Shown here piece by piece: positions 8,942 to 16,816 of a stretch of DNA of 40,653 bases. The stretch is from the NCBI GenBank assembly GCA_014323795.1, contig JACONK010000015.1:1-40653 (forward strand). Reading direction: 5' to 3'. The notes beneath the pieces are model-generated. The model saw only the letters and a program-made list of their open reading frames with translations. It did not search any database and was not told the DNA's origin. Both the position numbers and the translations under genes were made by a program. This DNA is from Paracoccaceae bacterium. GTDB taxonomy: Bacteria; Pseudomonadota; Alphaproteobacteria; Rhodobacterales; Rhodobacteraceae. Every line of letters starts with the position of its first letter. Within the stretch, counting starts at the first letter, position 1.

Positions 8942-10183
8942 ATGCCCCGCATCCTGGTTATAGGTGGCGGTGTTGTAGGTATATCCTGTGCGCTCGGCCT
9001 GCTGGAAGACGGCCACGATGTGACCGTGCTTGACCCCGGCCCCATCGGTGCGGGGGCCAGTGCCGCCTCCTGCGGCTGTATCGCGGTGGGAGAGATCATT
9101 CCGCTGTCGCAACCGGGCATCATGCGCAAGGTACCGGGCTGGCTTTTGAACCCCGAAGGCCCGCTTGCCATTCGACCGGGCACGGCATTGCAGATGCTGC
9201 CATGGTTACTGAAATTCGTACGCAACGCAACGCCTGGGCGGATGCGGGCGATTTCGGCAGACCTTGCCGGCCTGACATTTGCCGCGGCGGAGGATTTCCG
9301 GGCGCAGATTACCCGCCACGGCATTCGCGACATGCTGATCGAACGGCCGATCATCAAGGTCTTCGATAGCAGCGCAGACAAGGCCAGAATGGCGAATGCC
9401 TTTGCCCTGGCACGGGAAATGGGCTGCATCATCGACGAAATATCTGGCGGTGAAGCGCGGGAAATGGAGCCGGCACTTGCCCCTGATTTCCCCCACGCCG
9501 CAATCCTGCGCGACTGGACCCATATCGCGGATTGCGTACGGCTGGTGGCAGACCTGACACAGGTGTTCAGGGCAGGCGGTGGGCGGTTTATCGCGCAAGC
9601 AGGGGTGGGATTTGAACGGGAAGGCAAGACGGTCACGGCAGTGAAGATGCAAAACGGACAGACGGTCGCTGCGAATGAGGTGGTGCTGGCCGCCGGAAGC
9701 CATACCAAACTCCTTGCAAGAGAACTCGGTATTCGATTACCCCTCGAAGGGCTGATGGGCTACTGGACCGGTCTGCCGGACCCGGGGGTGCAGCTGAAAC
9801 ACGCTGTGTTTTCCGTCAGCGGCGGATTCGGGATTACCCCGTACGAGAATCAGCTCGGCGTGGCCGGAACAGTCGAATTTGCGGCCCACGATGCGGCCCC
9901 CGACTGGCACCGGGCGGACGTCCTGATGGAACGCGCCCGCCGCGTCCTGCCGGGACTGCAAACCGAAGGGGCCCACCGCCGCCTGGGGCGCCGCCCGTTC
10001 ATGCCGGACACGCGGCCCGTGATCGGACGTTCCAGGCGAATCGCTAACGTGACCTTTGCCACAGGACACGGGCAGCTTGGCGTGACGCTGGGTGCAACCA
10101 CGGCGCGGCTTGTGACCAACATTGTGGCGGGTCGTAAGCAAAACAATGATATATCTGCCTTTTCACCGGACAGGTTTGGCTGA
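8942..10183 (+). CDS. FAD-dependent D-amino acid dehydrogenase-like (DadA family)
   Basis: A 413-residue DAO-family flavoprotein. The N-terminus VIGGGVVGISCALGLLEDG is the FAD dinucleotide fold, and the C-terminus carries the DadA signature region GRRPFMPDTRPVIG followed by GHGQLGVTLG. DadA-type enzymes oxidise D-amino acids, often including D-proline or D-hydroxyproline, to imino acids and feed electrons to the respiratory chain at the membrane. The ATG at 8942 lies 8 bases after the preceding stop, so the gene closes the four-gene operon. With the Ldh2 neighbour it could form an imino acid oxidation and reduction pair. Substrate unknown. Confidence 0.87.
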   Translation: MPRILVIGGGVVGISCALGLLEDGHDVTVLDPGPIGAGASAASCGCIAVGEIIPLSQPGIMRKVPGWLLNPEGPLAIRPGTALQMLPWLLKFVRNATPGRMRAISADLAGLTFAAAEDFRAQITRHGIRDMLIERPIIKVFDSSADKARMANAFALAREMGCIIDEISGGEAREMEPALAPDFPHAAILRDWTHIADCVRLVADLTQVFRAGGGRFIAQAGVGFEREGKTVTAVKMQNGQTVAANEVVLAAGSHTKLLARELGIRLPLEGLMGYWTGLPDPGVQLKHAVFSVSGGFGITPYENQLGVAGTVEFAAHDAAPDWHRADVLMERARRVLPGLQTEGAHRRLGRRPFMPDTRPVIGRSRRIANVTFATGHGQLGVTLGATTARLVTNIVAGRKQNNDISAFSPDRFG

Positions 10184-10611
10184 TTGTGGCGGGAAACCCT
10201 TCAGATATCATGTGTCTGTCCAAAAATAGGGCAGGGTTTTGGGCAGGCATATCTTTCCTAAAACGCGTGGACGACAGCCGGAAAGACCAAGGATGCCCAC
10301 GCCTGCGGCTTGTGGCCAGGCAAAACCATCCTTACCCGATGACAAACACGCGGGACACCGCACGGGGTATTACGCCACAACGCACCTGCCACAGATATAT
10401 GGCTTACGGTGCCTTTTATCCTGGGGATTACGGCCTCCTGGAAGCCGACTTCGGGGTTAAGGATACTTCACTGGTTCGGGGCCTGTCCTCACCCCGGAAG
10501 AGGCTGCCGGCTGGCGCAGCGGGGATCATTTTCATAACCCGTTGATGGATGCAGCAGCACAAAAGCCGCGGCATCCGGGATGCAGGGGCACTGCCGCCAC
10601 ACCGAAAGCCT
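10184..10611. other. Intergenic region between convergent operons
   Basis: 428 bases between the stops of the betaine-type operon and the ABC transporter operon. A frame at 10186-10545 is open but has no recognisable protein and no good ribosome site. Near 10577 CATCC and GGATG form a small hairpin. I see no clear terminator and no mobile element. Confidence 0.5.
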
Positions 10612-11601
10612 TTACTTCAGGGCCGCGTCAGTGATGACATGGGTCCATGCCCCTTCCGGTGTTTTCGTGATGACCGGGTCAGAGCCACCGGCCAGCAATG
10701 ATGCCACTGTCCGCTTATAGTCTGCGGGGTCGAGGGCACCGTTTGAACCGGCGGTAAGCTTGGCGATCTCACCCATCATGCGGATCTGGTGGGCCTCTGT
10801 CTGGGCACCGGTTTCGTCATAGTTCAACACGATGCCAGCGGCGGCTACCGGGTTTTCCTCTGCCCACTTCCACCCTTTCATGGAAGCCCGCACAAAACGC
10901 ACCATCTTATCGGCAAATGCCGGGTCGGCCAGATTATCTTCCAGGGCATAAAGCCCGTCTTCCAGCGTCGCCACGCCCTGGTCTTCGTACCTGAAGGTCA
11001 CAAGGTCATCCGGCGTCAGGCCAGCATCGATCACCTGCCAATATTCATTGTAGGTCATTGTTGACACGCAAGCCGCCTGACCGTTCAGGAGCGGGTCCAC
11101 GTTGAAGCCCTGCTTGAGCACTTCAACACCGTCAGCCCCGCCTTCGGTCGGGATGCCCAATCGGCTCATCCAGCTGAGAAAGGGGAACTCGTTGCCGAAA
11201 AACCAGACGCCGAGCGTTTTACCCCTGAAATCCGCAGTGGTCGCCACACCGGAATCCTTGCGACAGGTCAGCATCATGCCCGAGGATTTGAACGGCTGCG
11301 CGATATTGACCATCGGCAATCCCTTTTCCCGGGCAGCGAGCGCGGCGGGCATCCATTCGACAGTCACATCCGCGCCACCACCAGCCAGCACTTGGGTCGG
11401 TGCGATATCCGGTCCACCGGGCATGATGGTGACGTTGAGGCCTTCTTCGCCGTAATAGCCGTTTTCCAATGCCACGTAGTAGCCCGCGAACTGGGCTTGC
11501 GTGACCCATTTCAGCTGCAGTGTGACGTCGTCAGTCGCAAATCCCACGGCCGGCAGCAGCGAAAAAGCCGTGGCGGTAATCGTTTTTTTCAAGGATTTCA
11601 T
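10612..11601 (-). CDS. ABC transporter substrate-binding protein, NMT1/THI5-like
   Basis: A 329-residue periplasmic binding protein. Residues 1-22 (MKSLKKTITATAFSLLPAVG...) are a typical signal peptide. The mature start LQLKWVTQAQFAGYYVALENGYY is characteristic of the NMT1/THI5 and ThiY-like family, whose members bind pyrimidines, hydantoins, riboflavin precursors and similar heterocycles. GGAGGG stands ahead of the ATG at 11601, which overlaps the TGA of the upstream permease by four bases (ATGA). It is the last gene of the operon. Next to dihydropyrimidinase the ligand is most likely a pyrimidine or cyclic ureide; a thiamine precursor is the main alternative. Confidence 0.87.
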   Translation of the reverse strand: MKSLKKTITATAFSLLPAVGFATDDVTLQLKWVTQAQFAGYYVALENGYYGEEGLNVTIMPGGPDIAPTQVLAGGGADVTVEWMPAALAAREKGLPMVNIAQPFKSSGMMLTCRKDSGVATTADFRGKTLGVWFFGNEFPFLSWMSRLGIPTEGGADGVEVLKQGFNVDPLLNGQAACVSTMTYNEYWQVIDAGLTPDDLVTFRYEDQGVATLEDGLYALEDNLADPAFADKMVRFVRASMKGWKWAEENPVAAAGIVLNYDETGAQTEAHQIRMMGEIAKLTAGSNGALDPADYKRTVASLLAGGSDPVITKTPEGAWTHVITDAALK

Positions 11602-12482
11602 GGTTCCCTCCCGTGTTGAATCAGGTATCTGCTTGCCCGGTCTCTTTGTGACGGATGCCAGAAGGTTATCCGCTTTTCTATCCAGGCCACAAGGCCATAG
11701 AATGCTGTGCCGACAAGGGCCGCCACCACAATCTCCGCCCAGACGAGGTCAATGGAAAGGCTCCCCACGCCGGTGGATATTCGAAAGCCCATCCCGCGGA
11801 TGGGGGAGCCAAAGTATTCGGCCACGATAGCACCGATCAGTGCGAGCGTGGCAGCAATTTTTAACCCATTAAAGATAAAGGGCATGGCCGCGGGCAGGCG
11901 CAATTTCAGCAGCGTCTGCAGGTAGCCCGCCGCATAGGTGCACAGGAGGGCGCGTTGCATGGCATCTGTTTCCCTCAAGCCCTGAACCGTGTTCACGAGT
12001 ATCGGAAAGAAAACCATCACCACGACGACTGCGGCCTTTGATTGCCAGTCGAAGCCAAACCAGTTTACCAGAATCGGTGCTATACCGACGATCGGCAGAG
12101 CAGCCACAAAATTGCCGATGGGCAAGAGACCACGGGTCAGAAAAACACTGCGATCAATGGCGATAGCTGTCAGGAAGGCCGCGCATGCACCGATCATGAA
12201 CCCCCGAAAGGCACCTTTCACCACCGTCTGCCGGAAATCCTGCCAAAGGATGTCTGCTGAGGAGATAAAAGTTGCGGCGACCATCGTCGGTGACGGAAGA
12301 ATAACCGGCGGCACATTAAAGGCACGCACAATGCCCTCCCACAGGGCAATCAGGCTCAGGCCAAAGATCACAGGCACCAGCACGGTAACGGCCCGCGTAT
12401 CAGACATACGGGAATTGGCAAGCCAGACGTTAATCGCCCAGGCAGCAGCCCAAAAAAGGATGGCACCAACCAGCCATATCAT
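11598..12482 (-). CDS. ABC transporter permease (BPD type), second subunit
   Basis: A 294-residue inner-membrane permease of the binding-protein-dependent type with about six hydrophobic segments. The cytoplasmic coupling (EAA-like) loop is visible as YAAGYLQTLLKLRLPAAMPF followed by a transmembrane stretch. Its ATG overlaps the stop of the other permease by four bases (12479-12482), and its own stop overlaps the binding-protein start. It pairs with 12479-13411 as a heterodimeric channel for the NMT1/THI5-like system. Confidence 0.87.
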   Translation of the reverse strand: MIWLVGAILFWAAAWAINVWLANSRMSDTRAVTVLVPVIFGLSLIALWEGIVRAFNVPPVILPSPTMVAATFISSADILWQDFRQTVVKGAFRGFMIGACAAFLTAIAIDRSVFLTRGLLPIGNFVAALPIVGIAPILVNWFGFDWQSKAAVVVVMVFFPILVNTVQGLRETDAMQRALLCTYAAGYLQTLLKLRLPAAMPFIFNGLKIAATLALIGAIVAEYFGSPIRGMGFRISTGVGSLSIDLVWAEIVVAALVGTAFYGLVAWIEKRITFWHPSQRDRASRYLIQHGREP

Positions 12483-13411
12483 ACCCGCATCCCCATATAT
12501 TTCAGCACCCCCCGCTGCGCCAGATCAAGTGCGGTCACCAGGACGCCAGCCAGGATCGCCGCAGAAAAAAGAGCGGACCAGATCGCCAGCGAATTACCGA
12601 ATTGGTCTCCGATCAGGATACGTGCACCCAGCCCGCTGATTGCACCCGTGGGCAATTCACCCACTATGGTACCAACCAGTGCCGCAGCGATGCCAACTTT
12701 CAACGCGGTGAAGAGGTAGGGCACCGATGCGGGAAGGCGCAGTTTGAGGAACGACTGTGCGCTGGTCGCGCTATAGGTACGCAGCAAGTTAAGCTGCGAC
12801 AGGCGCGGTGATCGCAGCCCTTTAACCATGCTCACCAGCACCGGAAAGAAGCACAGATAGGCCGAAATAATCGCTTTTGGCAAAGTGCGCCCTTCAATCC
12901 CAACCTGGTTCGATACAACGATAATCATCGGTGCGAGTGCCACAATAGGGATTGTCTGGGAAATGATCGCCCAGGGCATCAGGCTCATATCCGCCACCCG
13001 CGAATAGGTGATAGCAACCGCCCCGATGATGCCGACGGTGGTGCCCAAAAGAAAGCCCAGCAGCGTCGATTGCAGGGTGATCCAGCCGTGATAGATCAAT
13101 GATCTTTTTGACCACGCGCGCCCCTTCATGGCCATCTCGCCTGTCGTTTTCCAGAGTTCGCCACCCACCTGCACAGGTGTAGGCAGGCGCGGGCGTTTCA
13201 TGTCATAGACCGCCGCCACATGCCCGCGATTATCCAGTATCAGCGACCAGATGTGCACATCGCGGCGGGCCACTGATCCCTCCGGTATCACCGTGGCCCC
13301 TGCCCTCTCTGCCTGATCGAGTACGCCACGCAGGTTCATCGGTGCTACAGCGAGGTACCAGATGGCAACCAATATACCCAGAACCGTAAGTACGGGCAGC
13401 AGGCTACGCAT
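12479..13411 (-). CDS. ABC transporter permease, first subunit with periplasmic insert
   Basis: A 310-residue permease. The ATG at 13411 (MRSLLPVLTVLG) is chosen because GAGAGG precedes it by about 7 bases; a GTG at 13426 would add five residues but lies within that ribosome site. After the first membrane helix comes a polar segment of about 90 residues (roughly 25-110) before the other helices, longer than in the partner permease and probably periplasmic. The EAA-like loop reads YSATSAQSFLKLRLPASVPY. Same operon and substrate as the neighbouring subunits. Confidence 0.86.
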   Translation of the reverse strand: MRSLLPVLTVLGILVAIWYLAVAPMNLRGVLDQAERAGATVIPEGSVARRDVHIWSLILDNRGHVAAVYDMKRPRLPTPVQVGGELWKTTGEMAMKGRAWSKRSLIYHGWITLQSTLLGFLLGTTVGIIGAVAITYSRVADMSLMPWAIISQTIPIVALAPMIIVVSNQVGIEGRTLPKAIISAYLCFFPVLVSMVKGLRSPRLSQLNLLRTYSATSAQSFLKLRLPASVPYLFTALKVGIAAALVGTIVGELPTGAISGLGARILIGDQFGNSLAIWSALFSAAILAGVLVTALDLAQRGVLKYMGMRV

Positions 13412-13453
13412 TACATTGCCTCTCACAGACAGAGGATGTCCGGCTGTTTTTTC

Positions 13454-13780
13454 TCATTCGATCTCCGCAAGGTTTTCGCGCCGGCAGAACTGATACACCC
13501 CCGTATCAGCCACAAGGGTACGGTCCGTTTTGCATGATGCAAGGACCGTTTGCGCAGAAACGGGCGTCACGAAGGGATCATCGCCAGGCGTGATGCGGGC
13601 CCCTTGCCTGCATCCGTTCACGAAAACCTCCTGTTCCCGGAAGGCAGACCCAAGGTAATGGCGTTCCACGTCATCCGGCAGGCGGCCCTGCGGCACATGA
13701 TCGAACACGTCTGTCCATATGTTCAAGGTGGCCACGCGGGCCAGTGCGTTCGTGGGTTCTGCCGGGTGCAGATCAGTCAT
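13454..13780 (-). CDS. Hypothetical protein coupled to the ABC ATPase gene
   Basis: A 108-residue protein starting MTDLHPAEPTNALARVATLN. Its ATG overlaps the end of the ATPase gene by eight bases, and 42 bases separate its stop from the next permease gene, so it sits between two transporter genes in the same operon. That placement argues it is real. No signal peptide or membrane helix; three cysteines (in GCRQG, ASCKT and FCRRE) are spread through the C-terminal half. I do not recognise a family. It may be a small accessory or regulatory protein of the transporter or of the ureide pathway. Confidence 0.55.
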   Translation of the reverse strand: MTDLHPAEPTNALARVATLNIWTDVFDHVPQGRLPDDVERHYLGSAFREQEVFVNGCRQGARITPGDDPFVTPVSAQTVLASCKTDRTLVADTGVYQFCRRENLAEIE

Positions 13781-14546
13781 AGCTGTGGCCCGCCCGCAGC
13801 CCGTCCCGCACCCGGTGGGCGATGTTCAGAAACTCCGGCGTGTCGCGCAGTTCCAGCGGGCGTTCCTTCGGTAGCGGGTTTTTGATCACATCTATAATCC
13901 GCCCTGGCCGGGGTGACATAACGATGATCCTGGTCGACAGATAGACGGCCTCCGGGATGGAATGGGTGACGAAGCAGATCGTCTTCCCGGTCCTGGCCCA
14001 AAGCTGGAGGAGCTGCTCGTTCAAGTGATCCCGCACAATCTCATCAAGGGCACCAAAGGGCTCATCCATCAGCAGAATATCCGCATCAAACGCGAGTGCC
14101 CGGGCAATCGAGGCCCGCTGCTGCATGCCGCCGGACAGTTGCCAAGGGAATTTCTTTTCAAATCCTGAGAGTTCCACAAGTGCCAGAGTGCGTTTCACTC
14201 GCTCTACCTGATCGACCCTGGAATAGCCCATGATTTCAAGGGGAAGCCGGATGTTTGCCCCAATCGTTCGCCATGGGTAGAGCCCGGCAGCCTGAAATAC
14301 GTAGCCATAAGCCCGCGCCAGCCGCGCTTCTTCCGGCGAGGTGCCGTTCACGGTAACAGTTCCGCCCGTAGGCTGCTCCAGATCCGCTATCACGCGCAGG
14401 AATGTCGTTTTCCCACAGCCCGATGGACCAATGAAGGAAACGAAATCCCCCTTGGCCACGTTCAGGTTCACATCCTTAAGCGCATGGATAGGACCGTCGT
14501 TCGTCTGAAAAGTTAAATCAAGGTTTTGGGCAGAGATCACCGTCAT
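13773..14546 (-). CDS. ABC transporter ATP-binding protein
   Basis: A 257-residue ATPase of the nitrate/sulfonate/taurine type. Walker A GPSGCGKTT, Q-loop in YVFQAAGLYPW, signature LSGGMQQR, Walker B ILLMDEPFGALDE and the switch histidine in FVTHS are all intact. The ATG at 14546 follows GAAGGA by about 10 bases. It drives the NMT1/THI5-like importer whose other subunits follow in order. Confidence 0.92.
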   Translation of the reverse strand: MTVISAQNLDLTFQTNDGPIHALKDVNLNVAKGDFVSFIGPSGCGKTTFLRVIADLEQPTGGTVTVNGTSPEEARLARAYGYVFQAAGLYPWRTIGANIRLPLEIMGYSRVDQVERVKRTLALVELSGFEKKFPWQLSGGMQQRASIARALAFDADILLMDEPFGALDEIVRDHLNEQLLQLWARTGKTICFVTHSIPEAVYLSTRIIVMSPRPGRIIDVIKNPLPKERPLELRDTPEFLNIAHRVRDGLRAGHSYD

Positions 14547-14602
14547 GCGGCGGGTAGTCCTTCTTCAATGTGGCACCCGGTCTATGCCATGGTATCGCGC
14601 AA

Positions 14603-15037
14603 TTAGCTACACCGGAAAAACGGGATAACAAAGAAGAACGACCAGCGGAGCAACACCATCCAGGGCAGAAATCCGTAAGCCCGGGTAATACGGGCGACCG
14701 CGCTCTGACACATGAACATCCGGGAACCGTGCACCCCCTGCGTCAGCAGACCGACGGGGCATGTGTGGTCGCCCAATGTGGCGGAACCATGCATCGTTTG
14801 TCGGCGGGCTGTCACTATATCGGTGATTTCTTCGGTCAGTTTATCGCCATCCGAAGGCGAAACCTGCCGCAAGCGGGCGACCCCATCAAAAATACCGGAC
14901 CGGCTGATCACCTCCGCCACCGCTGGCAGATACCCTTCGTCTTTGAGCAAAAGACACAGATCAAGTGGCACGAAGATATCCAAAGCCTGTGCCGGCAGCG
15001 CATTGAATGACCGGGTGATCGTTGCATCGCGGGGTGC
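14603..15037 (-). pseudogene. Probable remnant of an SRPBCC (START-like) family gene
   Basis: The leftward frame is open from 15037 (just after an in-frame TAG) to 14603 with no ATG at its head; the first usable codons are rare starts with no ribosome site. The translation begins DATITRSFNALPAQALDIF and continues through PLDLCLLLKDEGYLPAV, SGIFDGVARLRQV and SPSDGDKLTEEIT. This order and spacing resemble SRPBCC polyketide-cyclase/START-like proteins (NAPAEAVFDIFVPIDL..., GYGPLPAV..., SDG...EE). After about residue 85 the match is lost, and the C-terminal AYGFLPWMVLLRWSFFFVIPF only loosely resembles the family end, suggesting frameshift and decay. It lies inside the ureide operon between dihydropyrimidinase and the transporter. 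The family call rests on my reading of motifs. Confidence 0.4.
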
Positions 15038-15047
15038 CTATCCGGGT

Positions 15048-16502
15048 TTACACGCCCGTCGCCGGAATACCGGTGCGTTCAACGGGACGGGGTGCTGTCA
15101 GGTTTTTCCATTGGCCCAGTGCCTTGTTGACCGTTGCGTTCGGCGGGCGTTTCACGAATCTGCCGTGGCCTTCCCGAGTACGGATTTCGCCGTCGTGCAC
15201 GGCAAGCTGGCCACGGGTCAGGGTGAACCGCGGCATCCCTTTCACGTGGTGACCCTCAAAGACGTTGTAATCAATGGCGGATTGCTGTCTGTCGGCTGTA
15301 ATTGTCTTCTCTTTCGCCGGATCCCAGACAACCAGATCCGCGTCCGCACCCACCAGTACCGCACCCTTTTTCGGGTAGCAGTTCAGAATCTTCGCTATAG
15401 TGGTGGACGTCATGGCGACGAACTCATTTGGTGTCAACCGCCCGGTCGCCACGCCGTGCGTCCAGAGCATCGGCATCCGATCCTCCAGCCCCCCGGTACC
15501 GTTCGGGATCTTTGAGAAATCGCCGATTCCATAGCGCTTTTGCTCCGTTGTGAAAGCGCAATGGTCAGTAGCGACAACCGACAATGAGCCGGACATCAGG
15601 CCCGCCCACAGGCTTTCCTGATGCTTCTTGTTGCGGAAAGGCGGCGACATCACGCGGCGTGCGGCGTGGTCCCAACTCTCATGGAAGTATTCGGATTCAT
15701 CGAGCGTCAGGTGCTGTATCAGCGGCTCCCCCCAAACCCGCTTGCCGTTCTGCCGTGCGCGCCGAATTGCTTCATGCGCTTCTTCGCAGGACACATGCAC
15801 AACGTAAAGCGGCACACCCGCCATATCAGCGATCATGATCGCACGGTTGGTCGCCTCACCCTCCACCTGAGCAGGCCGCGAATAGGCGTGACCTTCCGGG
15901 CCGTTGTTACCTTCGGCCAGCAGATTCGATGTCATCTCCGCCACCACATCGCCGTTTTCGGCGTGCACCAATGCCGTGGCCCCGAGTTGGGACAGGCGCT
16001 GGAAACTGGCGAAGAGCTCATCATCATTCACCATCAATGCGCCTTTGTATGCCAGGAAATGCTTGAAAGTATTGATCCCGCACCGTTTCACGACTGTTTC
16101 CATGTCGTTGAATACCTGCTCCCCCCACCAGGTCACGGCCATGTGGAACGAGTAGTCACAGTTTGCCCGCGTGGACTTGTTATCCCACCGCCTGATCGCA
16201 TCGAGCAGGCCCTCCCCCTGATTCGGCAGGCAGAAATCCACCACCATCGTGGTTCCGCCCGCGAGCCCGGCCCGCGTACCCGACTCGAAATCATCGGAGG
16301 AGTAAGTGCCCATAAACGGCATTTCCAGGTGCACATGCGGGTCAATTCCGCCCGGCATCACGTAACAGCCAGTTGCGTCAAGCTCCGTGCCACCCTTCAG
16401 ATTTGGCCCAATCCCGGTGATTATCCCGTTCTCTATCGCGATGTCACCCGAATAGGTGATGTCAGCCGTGACGATGGTTCCGTTTTTGATAACTGTGGTC
16501 AT
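15048..16502 (-). CDS. Dihydropyrimidinase / D-hydantoinase
   Basis: A 484-residue cyclic amidohydrolase that opens 5,6-dihydrouracil, dihydrothymine or hydantoins to N-carbamoyl amino acids. The binuclear metal site is complete: H56 and H58 in IDPHVHLE, the carboxylated lysine K153 in KHFLAYKGA, H180 in VHAENGD, H236 in VVHVSCEE and D313 in ATDHC. Length fits the family. The ATG at 16502 has AAGGA about 9 bases upstream and lies 11 bases past the stop of a small coupled gene. It acts in the cytoplasm, followed by the M20 hydrolase encoded upstream in the same operon. Dihydropyrimidinase is favoured over allantoinase by the YSSDDFESGT and SCEEAH segments. Confidence 0.92.
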   Translation of the reverse strand: MTTVIKNGTIVTADITYSGDIAIENGIITGIGPNLKGGTELDATGCYVMPGGIDPHVHLEMPFMGTYSSDDFESGTRAGLAGGTTMVVDFCLPNQGEGLLDAIRRWDNKSTRANCDYSFHMAVTWWGEQVFNDMETVVKRCGINTFKHFLAYKGALMVNDDELFASFQRLSQLGATALVHAENGDVVAEMTSNLLAEGNNGPEGHAYSRPAQVEGEATNRAIMIADMAGVPLYVVHVSCEEAHEAIRRARQNGKRVWGEPLIQHLTLDESEYFHESWDHAARRVMSPPFRNKKHQESLWAGLMSGSLSVVATDHCAFTTEQKRYGIGDFSKIPNGTGGLEDRMPMLWTHGVATGRLTPNEFVAMTSTTIAKILNCYPKKGAVLVGADADLVVWDPAKEKTITADRQQSAIDYNVFEGHHVKGMPRFTLTRGQLAVHDGEIRTREGHGRFVKRPPNATVNKALGQWKNLTAPRPVERTGIPATGV

Positions 16503-16513
16503 GGGAATGTTCC

Positions 16514-16816
16514 TTAGTCCGACTCGTCGACGTAATCCCTGACTTGACCCGGTTCATCCGCGTCAACATCGATCACCAAATCTGCCGGGATAATTGCATG
16601 CCCCGGATAAAGCCGAATTGCAGATCCCGGGTGACGCAGCAAAAATTCAGCCCTGTGCCGAATACACGAAAACGCGACTTCATCCTGAATCTTGTTTCGG
16701 GGAACCCCACTTTCGCGAAATCGCCATTCCGGAAAAACGCGATACTTTGGATCCGCGCCGTCTCTGTAACGGAACCGGATTGCTTCCCGGTCGGATTCTT
16801 TTTGGTAAATTTTCAT
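16514..16816 (-). CDS. Hypothetical 100-residue protein coupled to the ureide hydrolases
   Basis: The ATG at 16816 (MKIYQKESDREAIRFRYRDG) overlaps the TGA of the M20 hydrolase by four bases and has GGAG about 9 bases upstream. The product is 100 residues, charged and soluble, with no membrane helix. Its stop is 11 bases from the dihydropyrimidinase start, so it is locked between two catabolic enzymes. I do not recognise the family. A role as a small partner of either hydrolase is inference from position only. Confidence 0.6.
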   Translation of the reverse strand: MKIYQKESDREAIRFRYRDGADPKYRVFPEWRFRESGVPRNKIQDEVAFSCIRHRAEFLLRHPGSAIRLYPGHAIIPADLVIDVDADEPGQVRDYVDESD

